Counted from the stretch's first letter, positions 41,163-51,012 are shown. The stretch: 64,000 nt of DNA from Kitasatospora azatica KCTC 9699 (GCF_000744785.1 NZ_JQMO01000003.1:2604001-2668000); one strand, 5' to 3'. Program-made: numbers and translations. Notes: generated by a model not told the origin, from the letters alone.

Positions 41163-43757
41163 TCAGCCCTGGTCAGCCTGGTCGGGCTCGGTGGTTGCGG
41201 CGTCCGCCACACCCTCCGCGCCGACCGCCTCGTCGGCACCGGCCTCCTCGTCCTCCGCCTCCGCGTTGCGGGCCATGCCCACCACCGCGTCGCGCTTTCC
41301 GAGGTTGATCAGTTGGACGCCCATGGTGTCACGTCCGGTTTCACGAACTCCCGAAACCCTGGTTCGGATCACACCACCCGAAAGCGTGATGGCCATGATC
41401 TCGTCGGTCTCCTCCACCACCAGCGCGCCGACCAGCGAGCCTCGGCCCTCGACGATCTTCGCCGCCTTCGTGCCGAAACCGCCGCGGCCCTGGATCCGGT
41501 ACTCGTCCACCGAGGTCCGCTTGGCGTAGCCGCCGTCGGTCGCGGTGAAGACGAAGGTGCCGGGCCGGACCACGTTCATCGACAGCAGCTCGTCGTCCTC
41601 GCGGAAGGCCATGCCCTTGACGCCGGAGGTGGCGCGGCTCATCGGGCGCAGCGCCTCGTCGGTGGCGGTGAACCGGATCGACTGGGCCTTCTTGGAGACC
41701 AGCAGCAGGTCGTCCTCGGCGGAGACCAGCTCGGCGCCGATCAGCTCGTCGTCCCGGCCGTTCTCGTCGGTGCGCAGGTTGATCGCGATCAGACCGCCGG
41801 TGCGCGGCGAGTCGTAGTCCTTCAGGTGCGACTTCTTGACCAGGCCCTCGCGGGTGGCCAGCACCAGGTACGGCTTGTCCTCGTAGGTGCGGATCGCCAT
41901 CACCTGGGTGATGTGCTCCTCCGGCTGGAAGGCCAGCAGGTTGGCCACGTGCTGGCCGCGGGCGTCCCGCCCGGCGTCCGGCAGTTCGTAGCCCTTGGCC
42001 CGGTAGACCCGGCCCTTGTTGGTGAAGAACAGGATCCAGTTGTGCGTGGTGGTCACGAAGAAGTGGTCGACGATGTCGTCCTGCTTCAGCTGGGCCCCGC
42101 GCACCCCCTTGCCGCCGCGCTTCTGCGAGCGGTAGAGGTCGGACCTGGTGCGCTTGACGTAGCCGCCACGGGTGATCGTGACGACGATGTCCTCCTCCGC
42201 GATCAGGTCCTCGATCGACAGGTCGCCGTCCGAGGGGATCAGGGTGGAGCGCCGCTCGTCGCCGTACTTCTCGACGATCGCGGTCAGCTCCTCGGAGATG
42301 ATCTCCCGCTGCCGGCCGGGCGAGGCCAGGATCGCGTTGTACTCGTCGATCTTGCGCTGCAGCTCGTCGTGCTCGTCCATGATCCGCTGCCGCTCCAGGG
42401 CGGCCAGGCGACGCAGCTGCATCTCCAGGATCGCGTTGGCCTGCAGCTCGTCGATGGTGAGCAGGTTCATCAGGCCGCTGCGGGCGGCGTCGGCCGACTC
42501 GGAGGCCCGGATCAGCGCGATGACCTCGTCGATCATGTCCAGCGCCTTGAGCAGCGCGCGCAGGATGTGCGCCCGCTCCTCGGCCTTGCGCAGCCGGAAC
42601 CGGGTGCGCCGCACGATGACCTCGACCTGGTGGTTGACCCAGTGCCGGATGAAGGAGTCCAGCGAGAGGGTGCGCGGCACCCCGTCGACCAGGGCCAGCA
42701 TGTTGGCGCCGAAGTTGGTCTGCAGGTCGGTGTGCTTGTAGAGGTTGTTCAGCACCACCTTGGCGACCGCGTCGCGCTTGAGCACGATCACCAGGCGCTG
42801 ACCGGTGCGCGAGGAGGACTCGTCGCGCACGTCCGCGATGCCGGCGACCCGGCCGTCCTTCACCAGGTCGGCGATCTTCAGCGCCAGGTTGTCCGGGTTC
42901 ACCTGGTACGGCAGCTCGGTGATCACCAGGCACTGGCGGCCCTGGATCTCCTCGACCTCCACCACCGCGCGCATGGTGATCGAGCCGCGCCCGGTCCGGT
43001 AGGCCTCCTCGATCCCGCGCCGGCCGACGATCAGCGCGCCGGTCGGGAAGTCCGGGCCCTTGATCCGCTCGACCAGGGCCTCGAGCAGCTCCTCATTGGA
43101 GGCGTCCGGGTGCTCCAGCGCCCAGAGCGCGCCGGAGGCCACCTCGCGCAGGTTGTGCGGCGGAATGTTGGTGGCCATGCCGACCGCGATGCCGGTGGCA
43201 CCGTTGATCAGCAGGTTGGGGATGCGGGCCGGCAGGACGGTCGGCTCCTGCGAGCGGCCGTCGTAGTTGGCGGCGAAATCGACGGTCTCCTCGTCGATGT
43301 CGCGCATCATCTCCATGGCCAGCGGCGCCATCTTGCACTCGGTGTAGCGCATCGCCGCGGCCGGGTCGTTGCCCGGCGAACCGAAGTTGCCGTTGCCGTC
43401 CACCAGCGGCATCCGCAGCGACCAGGGCTGGGCCAGGCGCACCACGGTGTCGTAGATGGAGGTGTCGCCGTGCGGGTGGTAGTTGCCCATCACGTCGCCG
43501 ACCACGCGGGCGCACTTGTAGTAGCCCTTCTCGGGCCGGTAGCCGCCGTCGTACATCGCGTACAGCACCCGGCGGTGCACCGGCTTGAGGCCGTCGCGGA
43601 CCTCGGGCAGCGCGCGGGAGACGATCACGCTCATCGCGTAGTCGAGGTAGGAGCGCTGCATCTCGGTCTCGAGCTCGATCGGCTCGACCCGGCTGACGAA
43701 GGTGTCGGTGGAGCCGGCGTCCGGCTGCTCGCCGTCGGGACGGTTGTCGTCGACCAC
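41163..43757 (-). CDS. gyrA: DNA gyrase subunit A
   Basis: This 864-residue subunit carries the breakage-reunion domain. RALPEVRDGLKPVHRRVLYAM leads to the quinolone region YHPHGDTSIYDTVVRLAQPWSLR. The catalytic Tyr is in AAMRYTECKMAPLA. IPNLLINGATGIAVGMATNIPPHN follows, then the long coiled-coil tower and C-terminal beta-pinwheel blades including the GyrA box QRGGKGVRG. With GyrB it introduces negative supercoils. At the position of E. coli Ser83 there is Thr, with Ser next to it and Asp87 kept, a normal variant rather than proof of resistance. The acidic C-terminus is typical of the genus group. GTG start, 49 bases after gyrB. Confidence 0.97.
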   Translation of the reverse strand: MVDDNRPDGEQPDAGSTDTFVSRVEPIELETEMQRSYLDYAMSVIVSRALPEVRDGLKPVHRRVLYAMYDGGYRPEKGYYKCARVVGDVMGNYHPHGDTSIYDTVVRLAQPWSLRMPLVDGNGNFGSPGNDPAAAMRYTECKMAPLAMEMMRDIDEETVDFAANYDGRSQEPTVLPARIPNLLINGATGIAVGMATNIPPHNLREVASGALWALEHPDASNEELLEALVERIKGPDFPTGALIVGRRGIEEAYRTGRGSITMRAVVEVEEIQGRQCLVITELPYQVNPDNLALKIADLVKDGRVAGIADVRDESSSRTGQRLVIVLKRDAVAKVVLNNLYKHTDLQTNFGANMLALVDGVPRTLSLDSFIRHWVNHQVEVIVRRTRFRLRKAEERAHILRALLKALDMIDEVIALIRASESADAARSGLMNLLTIDELQANAILEMQLRRLAALERQRIMDEHDELQRKIDEYNAILASPGRQREIISEELTAIVEKYGDERRSTLIPSDGDLSIEDLIAEEDIVVTITRGGYVKRTRSDLYRSQKRGGKGVRGAQLKQDDIVDHFFVTTTHNWILFFTNKGRVYRAKGYELPDAGRDARGQHVANLLAFQPEEHITQVMAIRTYEDKPYLVLATREGLVKKSHLKDYDSPRTGGLIAINLRTDENGRDDELIGAELVSAEDDLLLVSKKAQSIRFTATDEALRPMSRATSGVKGMAFREDDELLSMNVVRPGTFVFTATDGGYAKRTSVDEYRIQGRGGFGTKAAKIVEGRGSLVGALVVEETDEIMAITLSGGVIRTRVSGVRETGRDTMGVQLINLGKRDAVVGMARNAEAEDEEAGADEAVGAEGVADAATTEPDQADQG

Positions 43758-43806
43758 TGGTGGTCAGTTTCCTTTCACGCGTGACTGGACGGGATGTGAC
43801 GGGTGA

Positions 43807-45801
43807 TCACACGTCCAGGAAGCGGACGTCCTTGGCGTTGCGCTGGATGAAGGACCGGCGGGCCTCGACGTCCTCGCCCATCAGGACCGAGAAGAGGTCG
43901 TCGGCGCGGGCCGCGTCCTCCAGGGTGATCTGCTGCAGCAGGCGGTGTGCGGCGTCCATGGTGGTGATCCGCAGCTCCTCGGCGTTCATCTCACCCAGAC
44001 CCTTGAAGCGCTGGATCGCGTCGTCCTTGGGCAGCCGGCGCCCGGCCGACACGCCCGCCTCGATCACTGCGTCGCGCTCGCGGTCGGAGTAGACGTACTC
44101 GAAGTCGTCCTTGCCCCACTTGATCTTGTACAGCGGGGGCATCGCCAGGTAGACGTACCCGGCCTCGACCAGCGGGCGCATGAAGCGGAACAGCAGGGTG
44201 AGCAGCAGGGTGCGGATGTGCTGCCCGTCGACGTCGGCGTCCGCCATCAGAACGATCTTGTGATAGCGCAGCTTGGACTCGTCGTAGTCCTCCTGAATGC
44301 CGCAGCCGAAGGCCGAGATCAGCGCCTGGACCTCGGTGTTCTGCAGCACCTTGTCGATCCGGGCCTTCTCGACGTTCAGGATCTTGCCGCGGATCGGCAG
44401 GATGGCCTGGATCCGCGGGTCGCGGCCCTGCTTGGCCGAGCCGCCGGCGGAGTCACCCTCGACGATGAAGATCTCGCACTCGGCCGGGTCCTTGGACTGG
44501 CAGTCGCTCAGCTTGCCCGGCAGCGAGGCGCTCTCCAGCAGGCCCTTGCGGCGGGTCAGGTCGCGCGCCTTGCGGGCCGCCATCCGCGCGGTGGCCGCGG
44601 TGATGGACTTGCGGATGATGTCCGCGGCCTCGTTCGGGTTGCGGTCCAGCCAGTCGTTCAGCTGCTCGTGCACCACCCGCTGGACGAAGGTCTTCGCCTC
44701 GGTGTTGCCCAGCTTGTCCTTGGTCTGGCCCTCGAACTGCGGCTCGCCCAGCTTGACCGAGATGATCGCGGTCAGGCCCTCGCGGATGTCCTCGCCGGAG
44801 AGGTTCTCGTCCTTCTCGCGGAGCAGCTTCTTCTCCCGCGCGTAGCGGTTGACCAGGCCGGTCAGCGCCGCCCGGAAGCCCTCCTCGTGGGTACCGCCGC
44901 CGTGCGTGTGGATGGTGTTGGCGAAGGAGTAGACCCCTTCGGTGTACGAGGAGTTCCACTGCATGGCGATCTCCACCGAGATCGTCTTGTCCTTGTCCTC
45001 CGACTCGAAGTCGATCACCGATGGGTGCACCGGGTCGCCCTTGCGGGAGTTGAGGTGCTTCACGTAGTCGGCGATGCCGCCTTCGTAGTGGTACGTGACG
45101 GAGAGCGGCTTGCCCTCGTCGTCGGTGTGCTCCTCGCGCTCGTCGGTCAGCGAGATGGTCAGGCCCTTGTTGAGGAAGGCCATCTCCTGGAAGCGGCGCG
45201 CCAGGGTCTCGAAGGAGTAGACGGTGGTCTCGAAGATGTCGCCGTCGGCCCAGAAGGTGACGCTGGTGCCGGTCCGGTCGGTGACCTCGTGCTGGACCAG
45301 CGGGGCGGTCGGGGCGCCCATCTTGTAGTCCTGGGTCCACCGGTGGCCGTCGGTGTGGATCTCCACCGCGAGGCGGGTGGAGAGCGCGTTGACCACCGAG
45401 ACACCGACACCGTGCAGACCGCCGGAGACCGCGTAGCCGCCGCCGCCGAACTTGCCGCCCGCGTGCAGCACCGTCAGCACGACCTCGACGGCCGGCTTGT
45501 CCTGCCCGGGGACGATGCCGACCGGGATGCCGCGGCCGTTGTCGACCACCCGGATCCCGTTGTCCGGCAGGATCGTCACGTTGATGGTGTCGGCGTGCCC
45601 GGCCATGGCCTCGTCGACGGCGTTGTCCACCACCTCCTGGACCAGGTGGTGCAGGCCGCGCTCACCGGTGGAGCCGATGTACATACCGGGGCGCTTGCGG
45701 ACCGCGTCGAGGCCCTCCAGCACCTGGATCGCACTGGCGTCGTAGGACTTGGCGGGGTCGGTGGGGACGGGGGACTGGCTGGACTCGCCGGAATCGGCCA
45801 C
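43807..45801 (-). CDS. gyrB: DNA gyrase subunit B
   Basis: This 664-residue subunit starts at GTG 45801 with GAGGG upstream. The GHKL ATPase domain has EVVDNAVDEAMAGHAD, DNGRGIPVG and GGKFGGGGYAVSGGLHGVG. The Toprim part has FIVEGDSAGGSAKQGRD, LPIRGKILNVEKAR and MADADVDGQHIRTLLLTLLFRF with its metal-binding Asp set. The end GEDVEARRSFIQRNAKDVRFLDV is universal. It forms the A2B2 gyrase with GyrA from the next gene. The 284-base upstream gap up to dciA probably holds the gyr promoter, which may respond to supercoiling. Confidence 0.97.
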   Translation of the reverse strand: MADSGESSQSPVPTDPAKSYDASAIQVLEGLDAVRKRPGMYIGSTGERGLHHLVQEVVDNAVDEAMAGHADTINVTILPDNGIRVVDNGRGIPVGIVPGQDKPAVEVVLTVLHAGGKFGGGGYAVSGGLHGVGVSVVNALSTRLAVEIHTDGHRWTQDYKMGAPTAPLVQHEVTDRTGTSVTFWADGDIFETTVYSFETLARRFQEMAFLNKGLTISLTDEREEHTDDEGKPLSVTYHYEGGIADYVKHLNSRKGDPVHPSVIDFESEDKDKTISVEIAMQWNSSYTEGVYSFANTIHTHGGGTHEEGFRAALTGLVNRYAREKKLLREKDENLSGEDIREGLTAIISVKLGEPQFEGQTKDKLGNTEAKTFVQRVVHEQLNDWLDRNPNEAADIIRKSITAATARMAARKARDLTRRKGLLESASLPGKLSDCQSKDPAECEIFIVEGDSAGGSAKQGRDPRIQAILPIRGKILNVEKARIDKVLQNTEVQALISAFGCGIQEDYDESKLRYHKIVLMADADVDGQHIRTLLLTLLFRFMRPLVEAGYVYLAMPPLYKIKWGKDDFEYVYSDRERDAVIEAGVSAGRRLPKDDAIQRFKGLGEMNAEELRITTMDAAHRLLQQITLEDAARADDLFSVLMGEDVEARRSFIQRNAKDVRFLDV

Positions 45802-46085
45802 GAAGCGCCCTCTCTGGCACAGCACGGGCCGCATCCCCGCCCGGGTTCGGGCGAGCGTGCGACCACGGCGTTTCGACTCAGTTACCGCAAGCAGCGGCGT
45901 TTGGCTCTCAGTCTACCGGTACCGCCGACAGAGATGGGCGTTTGGCAGGCCCTGAAGGCTGATTTACCGCCCCGAATCCCCTCCGCACATGTCCCGATAC
46001 TCGCCCCGGGGGCTCAGCGGCTTCACAAGGGCCGTCAGCGGTTCCGGAAGTGTGCGCTCCGTCAAGACCGAGCCACCCGGACGGC

Positions 46086-46595
46086 TCAGCCCCAGGTGTC
46101 CCGCGGACCCTGGCTGCCGGGCGCCCGCAGCCGGCCGTAGCGCCGCTGCGGCACCGAAGGGCCGAGCACCCGGATCACCCGCACCGTGCCGTGCCCCAGC
46201 TCGTGGTTCAGCCTGGCCACCAACTGCCGTGCCAACAGCCGCAGCTGAGTCGCCCAGGCGGTGGAGTCACAACGCACCGTCAGCACCGCCTCGGCCTCGG
46301 CGAACTGCTCGGGGACGCAGTGCGCGGCGATGTCCGGGCCGACGATCTGCGGCCAGCGGCCCATCACCCCGCCCACCGCGGCCGGCGCCTCCCAGCCACG
46401 CTCCGTGATCAAACGATTGAGCGCCGCCCCCAGCGGCACCGGATCCCGCCCGTCCGCCCGGGCCCCGCTGCGCAGTCCGTGCCGCCGCGCCTCACGCTTC
46501 TCGCGCACCTGCTCGCCCCGCTGCCTGGCCTGTTCCTTGGCCGCACGCAGCGCAACGCGAGCGAGGTCGACGCCGGAGAGTTCCGGATCACTCAT
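46086..46595 (-). CDS. dciA: DciA-like replicative helicase loader (DUF721)
   Basis: This 169-residue protein has a basic helical N-terminus (ARVALRAAKEQARQRGEQVREKREARRHG) and the DUF721 core: LGAALNRLITERGWEAPAAVGGVMGRWPQIVG, IAAHCVPEQF, LTVRCDSTAWATQLRLLARQLV. DciA-family proteins load the DnaB helicase in bacteria that lack DnaC/DnaI. Here it sits between recF and gyrB, the normal actinobacterial place, 102 bases after the recF stop. Confidence 0.9.
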   Translation of the reverse strand: MSDPELSGVDLARVALRAAKEQARQRGEQVREKREARRHGLRSGARADGRDPVPLGAALNRLITERGWEAPAAVGGVMGRWPQIVGPDIAAHCVPEQFAEAEAVLTVRCDSTAWATQLRLLARQLVARLNHELGHGTVRVIRVLGPSVPQRRYGRLRAPGSQGPRDTWG

Positions 46596-46697
46596 CTGTG
46601 TCCCCAGGCTGTGGATGGACCGTGCTGCCGCCCTTCGCCTCCGGGCGCTCGTGACCGGTGGCGCGCCCTTCAGCTCAGAACGGTCCAGGGTACGGGC

Positions 46698-47831
46698 TCA
46701 GCCACCGATCCGGGTCACTTCGCCGCCGGCCACCGTGTAGCGGGCACCGGCCAGTGCCTTCGGCACGTCCTCCGGGACGGCGGCGGTGACCAGCACCTGC
46801 TCGCCGCCGGCCACCAGCTCGGCCAGCCGGTCACGGCGCTTGGCGTCCAGCTCGGCGAAGACGTCGTCCAGGATCAGCACCGGCTCACCGCCGTCCGCCC
46901 GCAGCAGCTCGTACGAGGCCAGCCGCAGCGCCAGCGCGAAGGACCAGGACTCGCCGTGGCTCGCGTACCCCTTGGCCGGCAGCGTGCCCAGCAGCAGCCC
47001 CAGCTCGTCGCGGTGCGGGCCGACCAGGGTCAGTCCGCGCTCGGTCTCCTGCTTGCGCGCCGCCTGCAGCGCCGCCAGCAGCTGCTGCTCGGCCTCCTCC
47101 CGGCTGCCCGGCAGTGCCCCCTCGAAGGAGGACCGGTACTCCAGCCGGGTCGGCCCGCCGCCCGGCGCCAGCCGCTCGTAGGCCTGCTCCACCAGCGGCT
47201 GCAGGGCTCCCACCAGCTGCAGCCGAAAGGCCGTCAGCTCGGCCCCGGCCCGTGCCAGATGGCCGTCCCAGACGTCCAGCGTGGACAGGTCGGCGCCCTT
47301 GCCGCCGCCGGCCCGCCGCGCCATCGCCGCGGTCTTCAGCAGCGCGTTGCGCTGCTTGAGCACCCGCTCGTAGTCCGAGCGCACGCCCGCCAGCCGGGGC
47401 GCCCGCGCGGTCAGCAGCTCGTCCAGGAACCGGCGCCGCTCCCCGGGGTCGCCCTTCACCAGGGCCAGGTCCTCGGGGGCGAAGAGCACCGTGCGCAGCA
47501 GTCCCAGCACATCGCGCGGGCGGACGTTGTCGGAGCGGTTGATCCGGGCCCGGTTGGCCTTGCCCGGGGTGATCTCCAGTTCGATCAGGGTGGTCCGGCC
47601 GCGGTCCTCGACCGAGCCGCGCACCACCGCCCGCTCGGCGCCCTGGCGCACCAGCGGCGCATCGGTGGCCACCCGGTGGCTGCCCAGCGTGGCCAGATAG
47701 CCGACCGCCTCGACCAGGTTGGTCTTGCCCTGCCCGTTGGGCCCCACGAACGCGGTCACGCCCGGGTCGAGGGGCACCTCGACCCGGGCGTAGGACCGGA
47801 AGTCGGCGAGCGACAGATGCGCGACGTGCAT
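46698..47831 (-). CDS. recF: DNA replication and repair protein RecF
   Basis: This 377-residue SMC-like ATPase has HVAHLSLADFRSYARVEV, Walker A GPNGQGKTNLVEAVGYL, RARDVLGLLRTVLFAPEDLALVKG, the signature region ASHGESWSFALALRLA and Walker B VLILDDVFAELDAKRRDRLAE. It loads RecA at single-strand gaps with RecO and RecR. ATG start, 33 bases after gnd on the same strand, so both are in the dnaN-gnd-recF-dciA-gyrBA run. Confidence 0.96.
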   Translation of the reverse strand: MHVAHLSLADFRSYARVEVPLDPGVTAFVGPNGQGKTNLVEAVGYLATLGSHRVATDAPLVRQGAERAVVRGSVEDRGRTTLIELEITPGKANRARINRSDNVRPRDVLGLLRTVLFAPEDLALVKGDPGERRRFLDELLTARAPRLAGVRSDYERVLKQRNALLKTAAMARRAGGGKGADLSTLDVWDGHLARAGAELTAFRLQLVGALQPLVEQAYERLAPGGGPTRLEYRSSFEGALPGSREEAEQQLLAALQAARKQETERGLTLVGPHRDELGLLLGTLPAKGYASHGESWSFALALRLASYELLRADGGEPVLILDDVFAELDAKRRDRLAELVAGGEQVLVTAAVPEDVPKALAGARYTVAGGEVTRIGG

Positions 47832-47864
47832 GGGGAGGAACTGCGCTCGCCTTCTTGGGGGTTG

Positions 47865-48740
47865 TTACTTGGCTTCGACCGCGTGGCCGCCGAACTCGTT
47901 GCGCAGCGCGGCGATCATCTTCATCTGCGGGGAGTCGTCCTGCCGGGAGGCGAAGCGGGCGAAGAGCGAGGCGGTGATCGCCGGCAGCGGCACGGCGTGG
48001 TCGATCGCGGCCTCGACGGTCCAGCGGCCCTCGCCGGAGTCGGCGGCGTAGCCCTTGAGCTTGCCCAGGTGCTCGTCCTTGTCGAGGGCGTCCACGGCCA
48101 GGTCCAGCAGCCAGGAGCGGATCACCGTGCCCTCCTTCCAGGAGCGGAAGATCTCCCGGACGTCGGTGACGCTGTCCACCGCCTCCAGCAGCTCCCAGCC
48201 CTCGGCGTAGGCCTGCATCATGGCGTACTCGATGCCGTTGTGGACCATCTTGGCGAAGTGCCCGGCGCCGGCCTTGCCCGCGTGCACCGCGCCGAACTCG
48301 CCCTCGGGCTTGAGCGCGTCGAAGATCGGCTGGACCTTGGCGATGTCCGCGGCCTCGCCGCCGTACATCAGCGCGTAGCCGTTCTGCAGGCCCCAGACGC
48401 CGCCGGAGACACCGCAGTCGACGAAGCCGATCCCCTTGGCGGCCAGCAGCTCGGCGTGCTTCTCGTCATCGGTCCAGCGCGAGTTGCCGCCGTCCACCAC
48501 GATGTCGCCGGGGGAGAGCAGCTCGGCCAGCTCCTCGACGGTCGCCTGGGTCGGGGCACCGGCCGGGACCATGACCCAGACCACGCGCGGGCCCTGAAGC
48601 TTGGTCACCAGCTCCTGGAGGCTGGCGACGTCGGCGAGATCGGGGTTGCGGTCGTAGCCGATGACGGTGTGGCCGGCGCGGCGGATGCGCTCACGCATGT
48701 TGCCGCCCATCTTGCCGAGACCGATGAGGCCGAGCTCCAT
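47865..48740 (-). CDS. gnd: 6-phosphogluconate dehydrogenase, decarboxylating (short NAD-type)
   Basis: This 291-residue protein has an N-terminal Rossmann fold (ELGLIGLGKMGGNMRERIRRAG; YDRNPD after strand 2 suggests NAD over NADP). It also has VVDGGNSRWTDD, DCGVSGGVWGLQNGYALMYGG and the catalytic KMVHNGIEYAMMQAYAEGWELL. It is the short, dimer/tetramer GntZ/YqeC-like form, against ~470 residues for the common enzyme. It converts 6-phosphogluconate to ribulose 5-phosphate and CO2. Its placement between dnaN and recF is peculiar to streptomycetes and relatives and has no obvious link to replication. Confidence 0.93.
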   Translation of the reverse strand: MELGLIGLGKMGGNMRERIRRAGHTVIGYDRNPDLADVASLQELVTKLQGPRVVWVMVPAGAPTQATVEELAELLSPGDIVVDGGNSRWTDDEKHAELLAAKGIGFVDCGVSGGVWGLQNGYALMYGGEAADIAKVQPIFDALKPEGEFGAVHAGKAGAGHFAKMVHNGIEYAMMQAYAEGWELLEAVDSVTDVREIFRSWKEGTVIRSWLLDLAVDALDKDEHLGKLKGYAADSGEGRWTVEAAIDHAVPLPAITASLFARFASRQDDSPQMKMIAALRNEFGGHAVEAK

Positions 48741-48880
48741 GACAAGTCCTTACCTGGGGTGTCGTGCCTGACGGCGGCGCCGTTGCCGCCCCAAGAGCGT
48801 ACGCCGCGCCGGTATGCACAGCCGGAACATGGCCTGTGGACACCGGCACGACGTCATGTCCGTCATGTCTGGTTCAGGAA

Positions 48881-50011
48881 TCAGCCGGAGAGGCGCACAG
48901 GCATGATGAGGTACTGGTACGCCTCGTCCGCCTCGGCGTCCACCGCGGGCTTGCCGCTGAGCAGGGCCGGCTTGGTCGAGGTGGTGAAGGAGAGCTGGGC
49001 GTAAGCGGAGTCGATGGCCTTGAGGCCCTCCTCCAGGTAGCCCGGGTTGAAGGCGATCGAGATGTCGTCGCCCTCGAGGTCGGCGTCGATCCGCTCGGTG
49101 GCCTGGGCGTCGTCGCCGGAGCCGGCCTCCAGGGTCAGCACGCCCTGCTCGAAGTTGAGCCGCACCGGGGTGTTGCGCTCGGCGACCAGCGAGACGCGCT
49201 TGAGCGCCTCCAGGAACGGCTGGGTCTGGATGGCCGCGATCGCGCTGAACTCGGTCGGGAAGAGGCTGCGGAACTTCGGGAACTCGCCCTCCAGCAGCCG
49301 GGTGGTGGTCCGTCGGCCGGCGCCCTCGAAACCGATCAGGCCCTCGCCGGCGCCGCCGGAGGAGAGCGCGATGGAGACCGTGTCGCCGCTGCCCAGGGAC
49401 TTGGCGATGTCCTGCAGGGTGCGGGCGGGGACCAGCGCGACCGCCGAGATGTCCGGCTGCTCGGGCTTCCAGAGCAGCTCGCGGACCGCGAAGCGGTAGC
49501 GGTCGGTGGCGGCCAGGGTGATCTTGTCACCGTCGATCTCCACCCGGACACCGGTGAGCACCGGCAGGGTGTCGTCCCGACCCGCGGCCACCGCGGCCTG
49601 GCTGACGGCGCTGGCGAAGACCTCGCCGGAGACCGTGCCGGTGGCGCTGGGCATCTGGGGCAGCGACGGGTACTCGTCCACCGGCAGGGTGGGCAGGGTG
49701 AACCGCGAGCTGCCGCAGACCACGGTGACCCGCTGGCCGTCGGTGGAGATTTCCACAGGCCTGTTGGGAAGGTTGCGCGAGATGTCGTTGAGCAGCCGGC
49801 CGGAGACCAGCACGGTGCCCGCCTCCTCGACGTCCGCCTCGAGCTCGACCCGGGCCGAGACCTCGTAGTCGAAGCCGGACAGCGCCAGGCTGCCGTCCTG
49901 GGCGGTCAGCAGCAGGCCGGCCAGCACCGGCACCGAGGGCCGCGCCGGGAGGCTGCGGGCAGCCCAGGCCACCGCCTCCGCGAGGACGTCACGCTCCACC
50001 CGGAACTTCAC
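48881..50011 (-). CDS. dnaN: DNA polymerase III beta subunit (sliding clamp)
   Basis: This 376-residue protein starts at GTG 50011 with GGAGG 9-10 bases upstream. The three-domain clamp fold is indicated by KFRVERDVLAEAVAWAARSLPARPSVPVLAG, VVCGSSRFTLPTLPVDEYP, GRDDTLPVLTGVRVEI, AATDRYRFAVREL, LLEGEFPKFRSLFP, and the C-terminal hydrophobic pocket with the end YQYLIMPVRLSG. It tethers polymerase III to DNA. It lies on the far side of oriC from dnaA and is transcribed in the same direction. Confidence 0.97.
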   Translation of the reverse strand: MKFRVERDVLAEAVAWAARSLPARPSVPVLAGLLLTAQDGSLALSGFDYEVSARVELEADVEEAGTVLVSGRLLNDISRNLPNRPVEISTDGQRVTVVCGSSRFTLPTLPVDEYPSLPQMPSATGTVSGEVFASAVSQAAVAAGRDDTLPVLTGVRVEIDGDKITLAATDRYRFAVRELLWKPEQPDISAVALVPARTLQDIAKSLGSGDTVSIALSSGGAGEGLIGFEGAGRRTTTRLLEGEFPKFRSLFPTEFSAIAAIQTQPFLEALKRVSLVAERNTPVRLNFEQGVLTLEAGSGDDAQATERIDADLEGDDISIAFNPGYLEEGLKAIDSAYAQLSFTTSTKPALLSGKPAVDAEADEAYQYLIMPVRLSG

Positions 50012-50191
50012 CGGTAACCGCCTCCTGGATCCTGCTGTCGCTGCTGATCTTGCTCTGGTCTTGCTCTGGTCCGGCGCCGGACCGACTGCCGTCCGACACC
50101 GTCGGCCGTAGTTGCCGAGGACAGTCTGACGTACTCCGCCGACAGTCGAGGCAGATGGGCGCAACCGGGGCGAACAAGTGTCGGGATCGGG

Positions 50192-50763
50192 TTGTCCACA
50201 GATTTCGGCCCACCCCACTGTTGAGCGAGTCGAGGGGTCTATAGGTGTAGCCGTAGTAGTAGGGCCTGTGGATACCGTGGATAACCCCGTTTGCGCAGCT
50301 CAGAGCCGGTTTTTTGTCCACAGTGCCTGTGGAGGGGACCGGTGGATAACCCGGCGCCGCTGTGGACAGCGGAGCGTTACTCACAGGGCACTCTGCGTAT
50401 CCACAGGTTATCCCCAGCATCGTCCCCAGATCCGGGGCGGGTTATCCACGGGGCCCGGGTCAACATCACGTGACGCCTTTCACACCGGGCGATGAACCAG
50501 GCCGTTCCGTTGTCGAACAGTGGATACCACTGTGGAAAAGCTGGGGATAACCGGCCGCACCCTGGGGACAGCCGGTGGACAACCATCCGGTGAAGCTGAC
50601 GGATCACCAAGTGTCCACATCCTGTGGATAACTGTTGTGCACAAGTCCCCAGCCTGTTGACCTGCGGCGAAGAGCGTAGCGGCGGACGGCCTGTGGAGGA
50701 ATTCGGGATAACTCCGGGTTCCCCAAGCTGTGGACGGGAGAAAACACCTGATCCTGTGGAGAA
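50192..50763. other. oriC: Chromosomal replication origin oriC (DnaA-box array)
   Basis: The dnaN-dnaA gap (50012-51038) carries about 17 sites close to TTGTCCACA/TTATCCACA in both orientations. They start at 50192, 50267, 50276, 50314, 50341, 50361, 50397, 50408, 50442, 50519, 50531, 50542, 50574, 50611, 50623, 50729 and 50755. TTGTCCACA (50192, 50314) is the preferred streptomycete form; TGTGGATAA (50623) matches the general consensus. Number, spacing and position between dnaA and dnaN match streptomycete oriC, from which bidirectional replication of the linear chromosome starts. No open gene is in the gap, and there is no obvious AT-rich 13-mer block, as is usual here. Confidence 0.95.
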
Positions 50764-50951
50764 CGGCCCGGCGGGCCCGCACTGTTCGAATTGATGCTCA
50801 GTTGTGCGAAATGGCCCGGAGGGTGGCGGAGCGTCAGCCGGAAGCCTTCCCCGGCCTCCCGGGTCCTACACGCGGGATTTCCCGGGCCCGGCAAGGGGTG
50901 TGGCGGCGGTATGGCAGGGCCTGTGGCAGGAGGTGCGGCGGCGGTACGGCA

Positions 50952-50991
50952 AAGGGCCGCCACCGTCCCGGGTGGGACGTCGGCGGCCCTT
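50952..50991 (-). terminator. Terminator after dnaA
   Basis: AAGGGCCGCC (50952-50961) pairs with GGCGGCCCTT (50982-50991), and an inner GTCCC/GGGAC stem continues the hairpin. It is 48 bases beyond the dnaA stop and just before the oriC array. Confidence 0.8.
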
Positions 50992-51012
50992 CAAGTGGCC
51001 TGCGGTAGCTGG

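Noticed and set aside
43440..43490. Quinolone resistance substitution in GyrA (Thr at the Ser83-equivalent position)
   Set aside because: Variation at this position is natural in actinobacteria and the other resistance positions are wild type, so no claim of resistance is justified.
40920..43784. Very long open frame on the + strand opposite gyrA
   Set aside because: It is the antisense shadow of gyrA, produced by GC-rich third positions; it has no protein-like hydrophobic or motif pattern and no ribosome site.
46050..49004. Long + strand frame opposite dciA, recF and gnd
   Set aside because: It spans three recognised minus-strand genes and their gaps, which no real gene would do.
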